Shown here one piece after another: positions 5,941-11,619 of a DNA stretch of 11,619 nt (the first letter of the stretch is position 1; each line of letters begins with the position of its first letter). A program made the translations under genes and the position numbers. Below the pieces are notes generated by a model. The model made no database searches. It was given only the letters and a program-made list of their open reading frames with translations, and had not been told where the DNA came from. This DNA comes from JBFWML01 sp050251635. GTDB taxonomy: Bacteria > Campylobacterota > Campylobacteria > Campylobacterales > SZUA-545. The stretch is taken from positions 1 through 11,619 of the forward strand of contig JBFWML010000058.1 in the NCBI GenBank assembly GCA_050251635.1, given 5' to 3'.

Positions 5941-7005
5941 TTACCTTATCTTGATCGTAATCAGCGCCAGAATGTTCGACAGCAGCGCCACAATCCAGAA
6001 CCGGACGATGATTTTGTTTTCCGCCCAGCGTTTCAGCTCAAAGTGGTGATGCAACGGCGCCATCAAAAAGATGCGTTGCCCGCGCAGCTTGTAGCTGCCC
6101 ACCTGCAAAATCACCGAAACCGTCTCCACCACAAAAATAAAGCCGATCAGCAGCAGCAGCACTTCGGTCTTGGACAAAATGCCCGCGTATGCAATAAACG
6201 CGCCGATCGTCAAACTGCCGCTATCGCCCATAAACACTTCGGCGGGGTTGGCGTTGTACCACAAAAAGCCCAGCAGTCCGCCAATGAGCGCCGAAGCGAT
6301 AATCACCACTTCCCCCACGCCAATAAGCCGCGGCATCAAAAGCGACTGGCTCAAAATCGCGTGGCCGGTAATGTACATAAAGACCGCCAGAGAGGTCAGG
6401 GCAAAAATGCTCGGCACCGCCGCCAGACCGTCCAGACCGTCGGTGAGATTCACCGCGTTGCTGGCGCCCACGATCACGATCGCCCAGAAAACCAAAGCCA
6501 GATAGCCCATGTCAAAGACAGGCTCTTTAATAAAGGGCAGATAGAGTTGCGTGCTGAGATCGCTGGTGCTGATTAGCAGTCCGCCAATCAGCAGCGAAGA
6601 GCCGATCTGCGCGGCCATTTTCAGGCGCGGCGTCAGCCCTGCATCGTTTTTCTTGTGGAAAATCTTGCGATAGTCGTCAAACATTCCAATGGCCGAAAAA
6701 CAGGCCAGCGTCAAAATGCCTATCAATATATAAGGATTGGTCAGATCGGCGGCGATCAGCGTGGCGATCAGGGCCGAACCCACAAAGATCATGCCGCCCA
6801 TGGTGGGGGTGTTTTGTTTGATTTTGTGCTGCCCCGGCGCGTGGGTATAGATGGGCTGCGTGGCGCCCTGACGTTTGGCCCACACGATAAAACGCGGCAT
6901 CCACCACAGTGTCAGGATAAACGCGACACAAAAAGCGACAGCGGCGCGGACGGTGATATAGGAAAACAGGTTGAAGTTAAGGACTTCATAAAGCCAGTAG
7001 AGCAT
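5941..7005 (-). CDS. mraY: Phospho-N-acetylmuramoyl-pentapeptide transferase
   Basis: An integral membrane enzyme that moves phospho-MurNAc-pentapeptide from UDP onto undecaprenyl phosphate to form lipid I. At 354 aa it is the usual length, with about ten hydrophobic segments. Family signatures are all present: PTMGGMIF (67-74), the aspartate pair in MFDDYRK (D110, D111), NAVNLTDGLDGLA (183-195), FMGDSGSL (D261) and the cytoplasmic APLHHHFE (316-323). The N-terminus LYWLYEVLNFNLFSYITVRA matches the normal start. It is the first gene of a minus-strand operon with the two foreign genes, murD and possibly tRNA-Phe, and it diverges from gpmI. The last bases carry the AAGG that probably serves the following start. 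G+C is about 53% in 6061-6120. Confidence 0.97.
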   Translation of the reverse strand: MLYWLYEVLNFNLFSYITVRAAVAFCVAFILTLWWMPRFIVWAKRQGATQPIYTHAPGQHKIKQNTPTMGGMIFVGSALIATLIAADLTNPYILIGILTLACFSAIGMFDDYRKIFHKKNDAGLTPRLKMAAQIGSSLLIGGLLISTSDLSTQLYLPFIKEPVFDMGYLALVFWAIVIVGASNAVNLTDGLDGLAAVPSIFALTSLAVFMYITGHAILSQSLLMPRLIGVGEVVIIASALIGGLLGFLWYNANPAEVFMGDSGSLTIGAFIAYAGILSKTEVLLLLIGFIFVVETVSVILQVGSYKLRGQRIFLMAPLHHHFELKRWAENKIIVRFWIVALLSNILALITIKIR

Positions 7006-7083
7006 TCAGTGTCCCGGTTTGGTTTAAAGGGCGCTATTGTAGTACAATTCGACTTTTCTCTAAGCAATACTCAAGGTTAATCA
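7006..7083. promoter_or_regulatory. Divergent mraY/gpmI promoter region with mirrored -10 boxes
   Basis: The 13-mer ATTGTAGTACAAT (7036-7048) is a perfect palindrome around a central G. It offers a TACAAT -10 box in each direction: 7043-7048 for gpmI, and 7041-7036 on the minus strand for mraY. Start points would fall roughly 24-30 nt before each ATG. AAGG at 7073-7076 is the gpmI ribosome site; GGGA serves mraY less well. With boxes this close, polymerase could probably bind only one direction at a time, or one regulator could control both. Confidence 0.5.
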
Positions 7084-8562
7084 ATGGCCGCCAATAAAAC
7101 GCTTTTAATCATTACCGACGGCATCGGCGTGAAGCCCAAAACCCCCTTCAACGCCTTTGAAAACGCCGTCAAACCCACCTATGACAAACTCTTTAAAACC
7201 CTGCCCCACGCGCTGCTTTCGACTCATTCGCTCAGCGTCGGCCTGCCCGAAGGCCAAATGGGCAACTCGGAAGTGGGACATCTGACGCTGGGTTCGGGTC
7301 GCATTCTCTATCAGGATCTGGTCAAAATCACCAAAGCGATCAATGAAGGAACCTTCGTCAAAAACCCCGCCTTTACCGCTTTATTGGAAAAGGGCGATCG
7401 GATTCACTTGGTGGGGCTTTTAAGCGACGGCGGCGTGCATTCGCATATCGATCACATTTTAGGGGTCGCGCGGCTGTGCGAAGAGGCGGGCAAACGGGTC
7501 TTTTTGCACCTTTTAACCGACGGGCGCGACGTGTCGCCCACCGCGTCGCCCCTGTATCTCAACGATCTTAAGCCGATTCTTTCCGATCGCGTCACGATCG
7601 CCTCGATCGGCGGGCGTTATTACGGCATGGATCGCGACAACCGCTGGGAGCGCGTGGAGCGCGCCTATAACGCGATGGTACTGGGCAAACCCCAATGCGA
7701 AACCGGCCCCGAAGCGCATATCGCCGCCCAACACGCCAAGGGGGTGACCGACGAGTTTATCGATCCCGTCGCCTTCGGCGGATACGACGGCATGAAGGAT
7801 GGCGACGCGGTGTTGATGCTCAACTTCCGCAGCGACCGGATGCGCCAGATCACGCAGATTCTGGGCGATGAAAACTTTAAACCCGTCGCGGTGGAAAAAC
7901 GCAAACTGCATCTGGCAACGATGACCGAATACAATCAGGCCTTTAATTTCCCCGTGCTTTACGGCAAAGACAGCCCGCAAAATACGCTCGCCGAAGTAAT
8001 TTCGCAAGCGGGCCTGCGGCAGTTTCACACCGCCGAAACCGAAAAATACGCCCATGTCACCTTCTTTTTTAATGGCGGCATCGAAACGCCCTATCCGGGC
8101 GAAACCCGCGTACTCATCCCTTCGCCCAAAGTCGCCACCTATGACCTGCAGCCGGAAATGAGTGCCGACGCGGTGGGCGACGCGGTGGTGACGGCGGTGC
8201 GTGAAAACTACGATTTTATCGTGGTCAACTTCGCCAACGGCGATATGGTGGGCCACACGGGTAACTACGAAGCGGCCCTTAAAGCCGTCGAAGCGGTCGA
8301 TCGTAATCTGGGCAAAATCGTCGAAGCGGCGGACAAAGCGGGTTATAACTACCTCATTACCAGCGATCACGGCAACTGCGAAGAGATGTGCGATATTCAG
8401 GGCAACATGCTCACCAATCACACCGTGGGCGAAGTGTGGTGTTTTGTTAAGGCCCCCGGCGTTTCGGCCCTTAAAAAAGGCGGCCTTTCCAATGTGGCCC
8501 CCACGATTTTGAAAATGATGAATCTCCCCATTCCCTCCGAAATGGATCAACCTCTTTATTAA
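7084..8562 (+). CDS. gpmI: 2,3-bisphosphoglycerate-independent phosphoglycerate mutase
   Basis: Interconverts 3- and 2-phosphoglycerate in glycolysis and gluconeogenesis, using two divalent metals and a phosphoserine. It is 492 aa, normal for the family. Motifs: metal ligand D12 in IITDGIG, catalytic S62 in GQMGNSEVGH, LSDGGVHSH, GRDVSP, GGRYYGMDRDNRWERV, NFRSDRMRQ, FFFNGG, GDMVGHTG, TSDHGNCEEM and TNHTVGEV. All alkaline-phosphatase-like metal ligands therefore appear present. The ATG has AAGG 7 nt upstream. fabG follows after 9 bp, so the two are probably co-transcribed, a pairing known from other Campylobacterota. A reverse-strand open frame over the same bases is only a composition shadow. 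Confidence 0.97.
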   Translation: MAANKTLLIITDGIGVKPKTPFNAFENAVKPTYDKLFKTLPHALLSTHSLSVGLPEGQMGNSEVGHLTLGSGRILYQDLVKITKAINEGTFVKNPAFTALLEKGDRIHLVGLLSDGGVHSHIDHILGVARLCEEAGKRVFLHLLTDGRDVSPTASPLYLNDLKPILSDRVTIASIGGRYYGMDRDNRWERVERAYNAMVLGKPQCETGPEAHIAAQHAKGVTDEFIDPVAFGGYDGMKDGDAVLMLNFRSDRMRQITQILGDENFKPVAVEKRKLHLATMTEYNQAFNFPVLYGKDSPQNTLAEVISQAGLRQFHTAETEKYAHVTFFFNGGIETPYPGETRVLIPSPKVATYDLQPEMSADAVGDAVVTAVRENYDFIVVNFANGDMVGHTGNYEAALKAVEAVDRNLGKIVEAADKAGYNYLITSDHGNCEEMCDIQGNMLTNHTVGEVWCFVKAPGVSALKKGGLSNVAPTILKMMNLPIPSEMDQPLY

Positions 8563-8571
8563 AGGATTTTC

Positions 8572-9315
8572 GTGAAATTCACCGGTAAAAACGTCCTGAT
8601 CACCGGCGCAAGCCGCGGCATCGGCGCCGAAATTGCCAAAACGCTGGCGGGCTACGGCCTTAAGGTCTGGATCAACTACCGCTCCGGCGCAGCCCAGGCC
8701 GATGCGGTTAAAACCGAAATCGAAGCCGCCGGTGGCAAAGCGGCGGTGATCGGTTTTGACGTCACCGACGAAGCGGCGTTTGTCGAAGGAATCAAAACCA
8801 TCGTGGACGCCGACGGCGGACTGGGCTATCTGGTTAACAACGCGGGCATCACCAACGACAAACTGGCCATGCGCATGAAAGCCGAAGAGTTTATGCAGGT
8901 GATCGATGCCAACTTAAAAAGCTGTTTTATCGGCTGCCGCGAAGCGGTGAAAATCATGAGTAAAGCCCGCTTCGGCGCGGTGGTGAACGTCGCTTCGATC
9001 GTGGGTGAAATGGGCAACGCGGGCCAGACCAACTACGCAGCCAGCAAAGGCGGCGTGATCGCCATGTCCAAAAGCTTCGCCAAAGAGGGCTCCAGCCGGG
9101 GTATCCGTTTTAACACCGTCACCCCCGGTTTTATCGCCACCGATATGACGGCGGTACTGCCCGAAGAGATCAAGGAAACCTACTTCAAAAACATTCCGCT
9201 GGGCCGTTTCGGCGAACCTAAAGAGGTGGCCGAAAGCGTGGCGTTTTTGCTCTCCGACGGCGCGGGTTATATCACCGGCGAAACCTTGAAAGTTAACGGC
9301 GGGCTTTACGTTTAA
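8572..9315 (+). CDS. fabG: 3-oxoacyl-[acyl-carrier-protein] reductase
   Basis: NADPH-dependent short-chain dehydrogenase that reduces 3-ketoacyl-ACP in the type II fatty acid cycle. It is 247 aa, the standard size. Visible: the Rossmann glycine motif TGASRGIG (11-18), NNAG (89-92), N114, catalytic S142, Y155 and K159 (YAASK), PGFIATDM (185-192) and the C-terminal ITGETLKVNGG. The start codon is GTG at 8572, supported by AAAGGA at 8561-8566 and by an N-terminus (MKFTGKNVLITGASRGIG) that fits the family. The ribosome site overlaps the stop region of gpmI, indicating co-transcription. acpP follows after a 70-bp gap with its own promoter signal. Confidence 0.96.
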   Translation: MKFTGKNVLITGASRGIGAEIAKTLAGYGLKVWINYRSGAAQADAVKTEIEAAGGKAAVIGFDVTDEAAFVEGIKTIVDADGGLGYLVNNAGITNDKLAMRMKAEEFMQVIDANLKSCFIGCREAVKIMSKARFGAVVNVASIVGEMGNAGQTNYAASKGGVIAMSKSFAKEGSSRGIRFNTVTPGFIATDMTAVLPEEIKETYFKNIPLGRFGEPKEVAESVAFLLSDGAGYITGETLKVNGGLYV

Positions 9316-9337
9316 GGGCCGCAAAGCCGCTTAAGTG

Positions 9338-9362
9338 GTTTCTGTGTTAAAATGCCGCACTC
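9338..9362 (+). promoter_or_regulatory. Candidate promoter of acpP
   Basis: TTAAAAT (9347-9353), preceded by TGTG, forms a reasonable extended -10 box about 33 bp before the acpP ATG. The -35 region is indistinct. A separate promoter would fit the very high expression that acyl carrier protein usually needs. Confidence 0.4.
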
Positions 9363-9385
9363 AAATACAACAAGGAGATTACCCT

Positions 9386-9619
9386 ATGGCACTGTTCGAT
9401 GAGGTAAAGGCGATTGTCGTCGAGCAACTCAACGTGAATGAAGACGAAGTCAAAGAAGGGTCTAAGTTTGTAGAAGACTTGGGCGCTGACAGTCTGGACG
9501 TGGTTGAGTTGGTGATGGCGCTTGAAGAAAAGTTCGACGTTGAAATCCCCGACGAAGACGCTGAAAAAATTCAGACCGTCGGCGACGCCATCAAGTACAT
9601 CGAAAACCTCAAGAAGTAA
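9386..9619 (+). CDS. acpP: Acyl carrier protein
   Basis: A 77-residue acidic carrier protein that holds growing acyl chains on a 4'-phosphopantetheine arm for fatty acid and lipid synthesis. The attachment serine is S36 in the classic LGADSLDVVELVM, and the four-helix pattern continues through EEKFDVEIPDEDAEKIQTV. I chose the ATG at 9386 because a strong AAGGAG (9372-9377) lies 8 nt upstream and the protein then has the standard length and the N-terminus MALFDEVKAIV. An open frame extends upstream to 9335 but would add 17 residues foreign to the family. It is followed by a strong terminator, so much of its mRNA is probably a short single-gene transcript. Confidence 0.98.
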   Translation: MALFDEVKAIVVEQLNVNEDEVKEGSKFVEDLGADSLDVVELVMALEEKFDVEIPDEDAEKIQTVGDAIKYIENLKK

Positions 9620-9624
9620 TCATC

Positions 9625-9647
9625 GGGCGCCTTCGGGCGCCTTTTTT
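9625..9647 (+). terminator. Rho-independent terminator after acpP
   Basis: GGCGCC-TTCG-GGCGCC (9626-9641) forms a 6-bp GC-only stem closed by a UUCG tetraloop and is followed directly by six T (9642-9647), 6 bp after the acpP stop codon. It should separate acpP from fabF or reduce read-through. Confidence 0.9.
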
Positions 9648-9650
9648 GTG

Positions 9651-9695
9651 TAACCGTTTGAAGTGCAAATGAAACGTTTTTATTTCAAACGGTTA
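9651..9695 (+). promoter_or_regulatory. 12-bp inverted repeat over the candidate fabF promoter
   Basis: TAACCGTTTGAA (9651-9662) is exactly complementary to TTCAAACGGTTA (9684-9695), with arm centres 33 bp apart. Between and over the arms lies a possible promoter, TTGAAG (9658-9663), 17 nt, TATTTC (9681-9686). The right arm ends just before the fabF ribosome site (AAGGA, 9698-9702). The repeat could be an operator for a regulator of fabF-accA, or an RNA hairpin affecting fabF translation when acpP transcripts read through. Which of these applies cannot be decided from the sequence. Confidence 0.55.
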
Positions 9696-9709
9696 GAAAG
9701 GAAGCCTAT

Positions 9710-10954
9710 TTGAGACGAGTTGTAGTAACCGGATTGGGCATGATCACCGCCTTGGGCCATGATCGCCACAGTTCCTTTGAAGCCATCTTGAACGGCGCTT
9801 GCGGTGTTGACACCATCAAGCTGTTCGATCCCTCCCGCCTGTCGGTCACCATTGCCGCCGAGGTCAAAGATTTTGACCCCGCCACCGTTATGGATGCCAA
9901 AGAGGTCAAAAAAGCTGATCGATTTATTCACTTCGGCCTCAAGTGCGGCCAAGAGGCAATGAAAGACGCGGGCTTCGACGGCAAGATCGAAGGCGAGATG
10001 GCCGAACGTTTCGGTATTAGCGCGGCTTCCGGTATTGGCGGGTTACCCCGTATCGAAGAGAACTCGCTCATCTGCGGCGAAAAGGGTCCCAAGCGGATCT
10101 CCCCCTTCTTTATTCCCAGCGCGCTGGCCAATATGCTGGGCGGCTTTGTCAGCATCGAGCACGGCCTGAAGGGTCCCAACCTGGCCTGCGTGACCGCCTG
10201 CGCTGCGGGTACGCACTCCGTAACCGAAGCATATAAAACGATCGTGCTAGGCGGCGCGGATGCCATGCTGGCCATTGCGGCCGAAGCGGCGGTATGCGAA
10301 GTGGGCGTGGGCGGTTTTGCCGCCATGCGCGCCCTTTCGACCCGCAACGACGATCCCAAAAAAGCCTCACGCCCCTTCGACCGCGATCGCGACGGTTTTG
10401 TCATGGGCGAGGGTGGCGGTGCATTGGTGCTAGAAGAGTACGAACACGCTAAAAAACGCGGCGCGAAAATCTACGCTGAGGTTATTGGCGCAGGAGAAAG
10501 CGGCGATGCCAACCACATTACCACTCCGGCACCCGAAGGGGAGGGCGGTTACCGCGCCATGAAGGCTGCACTGCAGATGGCCGAGCGGAATGCGCCCGGC
10601 GTTAAAATCGGCTATGTCAATGCCCACGGCACCAGCACCGCCTATAACGACTGGTACGAAACCATGGCGCTCAAGCGGCTCTTTAACGGAAATGTTCCGT
10701 TGGTCAGCTCCACCAAGGGGGCCACGGGCCACTGCCTTGGCGCCGCCGGCGGCATTGAGGCGGTCATTTCGATTATGGCCATGGAAAAAGGCGTTCTGCC
10801 TCCGACCATCAATTTCGAAAATCCCGATACCGAGCGGGGGCTGGATTTGGATTATATTCCGAACAAGCCCCGCGAACAGAAGGTTGACGCCGTGATGAGT
10901 AACTCCTTTGGCTTCGGGGGAACCAACGGAGTCGTGATCTTTAAAAAGGTGTAA
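9710..10954 (+). CDS. fabF: 3-oxoacyl-[acyl-carrier-protein] synthase II
   Basis: Condensing enzyme (KAS II) that elongates acyl-ACP with malonyl-ACP. It is 414 aa, the normal length. The catalytic triad is complete: C164 in ACVTACAAGTHS, H306 in NAHGTST and H341 in GATGHCLGAAGG, with K336 and the C-terminal NSFGFGGTN gate loop. The start is TTG at 9710 (MRRVVVTGLGMITALG), supported by AAGGA 7 nt upstream; no ATG or GTG lies in a suitable place for this conserved N-terminus. It follows the acpP terminator and the inverted repeat, so it probably has its own promoter. accA begins 2 bp after its stop. Confidence 0.96.
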   Translation: MRRVVVTGLGMITALGHDRHSSFEAILNGACGVDTIKLFDPSRLSVTIAAEVKDFDPATVMDAKEVKKADRFIHFGLKCGQEAMKDAGFDGKIEGEMAERFGISAASGIGGLPRIEENSLICGEKGPKRISPFFIPSALANMLGGFVSIEHGLKGPNLACVTACAAGTHSVTEAYKTIVLGGADAMLAIAAEAAVCEVGVGGFAAMRALSTRNDDPKKASRPFDRDRDGFVMGEGGGALVLEEYEHAKKRGAKIYAEVIGAGESGDANHITTPAPEGEGGYRAMKAALQMAERNAPGVKIGYVNAHGTSTAYNDWYETMALKRLFNGNVPLVSSTKGATGHCLGAAGGIEAVISIMAMEKGVLPPTINFENPDTERGLDLDYIPNKPREQKVDAVMSNSFGFGGTNGVVIFKKV

Positions 10955-10956
10955 GG

Positions 10957-11619
10957 TTGGCCTTTTACCTCGATTTTGAAAAAGAGCTCCGTTCCCTCGA
11001 AGAGGAGATGGAGCTGGCAAAAATCCGCAAGGACGAAAAGGCCGCCAAGGTTTATGCCAAAGAGTATGAGGCGGCCCTTAAAAAGATCTACGGAAATCTC
11101 TCCGATTACCAAAAGCTGCAGCTCGCCAGACACCAGGATCGTCCCTACGCACTGGATTACATCAAGCTCATTATGGAAAACGCCCACGAAATCCACGGCG
11201 ATCGTCACTTTAAAGATGACGGTGCGATTGTTTGCTTTATGGGGACAATCGGCGGACAGCCTTGCGTGGTGATCGGTGAAGAAAAAGGGCGCGGCACCAA
11301 AAATAAAATCGCACGCAACTTCGGCATGCCCCATCCCGAAGGCTACCGCAAGGCGCTTCGGGCTGCCCGTCTGGCTGAGAAATTCAATTTGCCGCTCCTG
11401 ATGCTCGTTGACACGCCCGGAGCCTACCCGGGCCTTGGCGCAGAAGAGCGTGGACAAAGCGAAGCCATTGCCCGAAACCTTTACGAGTTGAGCGATCTGA
11501 ACGCCGTGACCATTTCGGTTGTAATCGGAGAAGGCGGCAGCGGCGGGGCTCTGGCCGTCGGTGTGGCCGATCGGCTCGCGATGCTCAGCTATTCGGTCTT
11601 TAGCGTTATTTCTCCAGAG
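10957..11619 (+). CDS. accA: Acetyl-CoA carboxylase carboxyltransferase subunit alpha (partial, 3' end missing)
   Basis: 221 codons are visible and open to the window edge; the family is about 310 aa. The alpha subunit works with AccD to transfer CO2 from biotin to acetyl-CoA, making malonyl-CoA. Recognisable parts are YLDFEKEL near the start, the family stretch YQKLQLARHQDRP with HEIHGDRHF after it, VIGEEKGRGTK, MPHPEGYRKALR, LVDTPGAYPGLGAEERGQSE and VIGEGGSGGALAVG. The start is taken as TTG at 10957, with AAAGG at 10945-10949 placed 7 nt upstream. This gives MAFYLDFE, which matches AccA starts; the next ATG (11008) lies inside the conserved N-terminal helix and would remove 17 residues. Only 2 bp separate it from fabF, so the two form an operon. 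Confidence 0.95.
   Translation, partial: MAFYLDFEKELRSLEEEMELAKIRKDEKAAKVYAKEYEAALKKIYGNLSDYQKLQLARHQDRPYALDYIKLIMENAHEIHGDRHFKDDGAIVCFMGTIGGQPCVVIGEEKGRGTKNKIARNFGMPHPEGYRKALRAARLAEKFNLPLLMLVDTPGAYPGLGAEERGQSEAIARNLYELSDLNAVTISVVIGEGGSGGALAVGVADRLAMLSYSVFSVISPE

Noticed and set aside
7513..8550. Long (345-codon) open frame opposite gpmI
   Set aside because: Composition shadow of a well-supported gene; its peptide is rich in H, R, G and V without any domain.
9335..9385. Upstream extension of acpP
   Set aside because: It would add residues not found in acyl carrier proteins and would ignore the strong AAGGAG before the ATG at 9386.
10430..11457. Overlapping minus-strand frames opposite fabF and accA
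   Set aside because: Shadows of fabF and accA, both of which carry full catalytic motifs.

Overview
The window most likely comes from a fairly GC-rich member of the Campylobacterota (Epsilonproteobacteria). The block mraY/murD facing gpmI-fabG, followed by acpP-fabF-accA, is the layout I know from Campylobacter- and Sulfurimonas-type genomes. The short MurD (396 aa) and the N-terminus of AccA also fit that group. The exact genus is not determinable here. Housekeeping genes sampled by eye run from 53 to 70% G+C, so this is not a low-GC Campylobacter or Caminibacter.

Left part (1-3078): the end of a small integrative element. It starts with the 5' end of a transposase, probably IS256 family, and one terminus of that insertion sequence (1-~126, minus strand). 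A long non-coding stretch (about 127-754) follows. It holds an inverted repeat, a 240-nt tract almost without G, and a 16-bp perfect hairpin followed directly by a CTTG/ATTAATTATAA sequence that resembles the nick sites of phiX174- and pC194-type rolling-circle origins. Three overlapping plus-strand genes come next: a two-tyrosine HUH replication initiator, a small helix-turn-helix protein that is a candidate excisionase or regulator, and a tyrosine integrase. The integrase ends 18 bp from the 3' end of tRNA-Phe(GAA), which is very probably the attachment site. The distal attachment site is not in the window.

Middle part (3079-7083): all genes are on the minus strand and read mraY -> AAA/ABC-type ATPase -> small protein with a PD-(D/E)XK-like motif -> murD -> tRNA-Phe. 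The ATPase and its partner are strongly AT-rich (22-32% G+C in sampled lines) compared with mraY and murD. They sit with almost no spacer between two peptidoglycan precursor genes that are normally adjacent, and they are joined to each other and to murD by TGATG and ATGA overlaps. This looks like a horizontally acquired two-gene ATPase plus nuclease cassette, plausibly anti-phage defence, that depends on an essential cell-wall operon for expression. It is the most interesting feature of the window.

Right part (7084-11619): all genes are on the plus strand. gpmI (glycolysis) and fabG are followed by acpP, which has its own candidate promoter and a strong UUCG-loop terminator. A 12-bp inverted repeat lies upstream of fabF. 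fabF is followed by accA, which runs off the window. fabG, acpP, fabF and accA together provide malonyl-CoA supply, the acyl carrier, the first reduction and chain elongation of type II fatty acid synthesis. fabG starts with GTG, and fabF and accA both appear to start with TTG. mraY and gpmI diverge from a 78-bp gap that contains overlapping, mirror-image -10 boxes.
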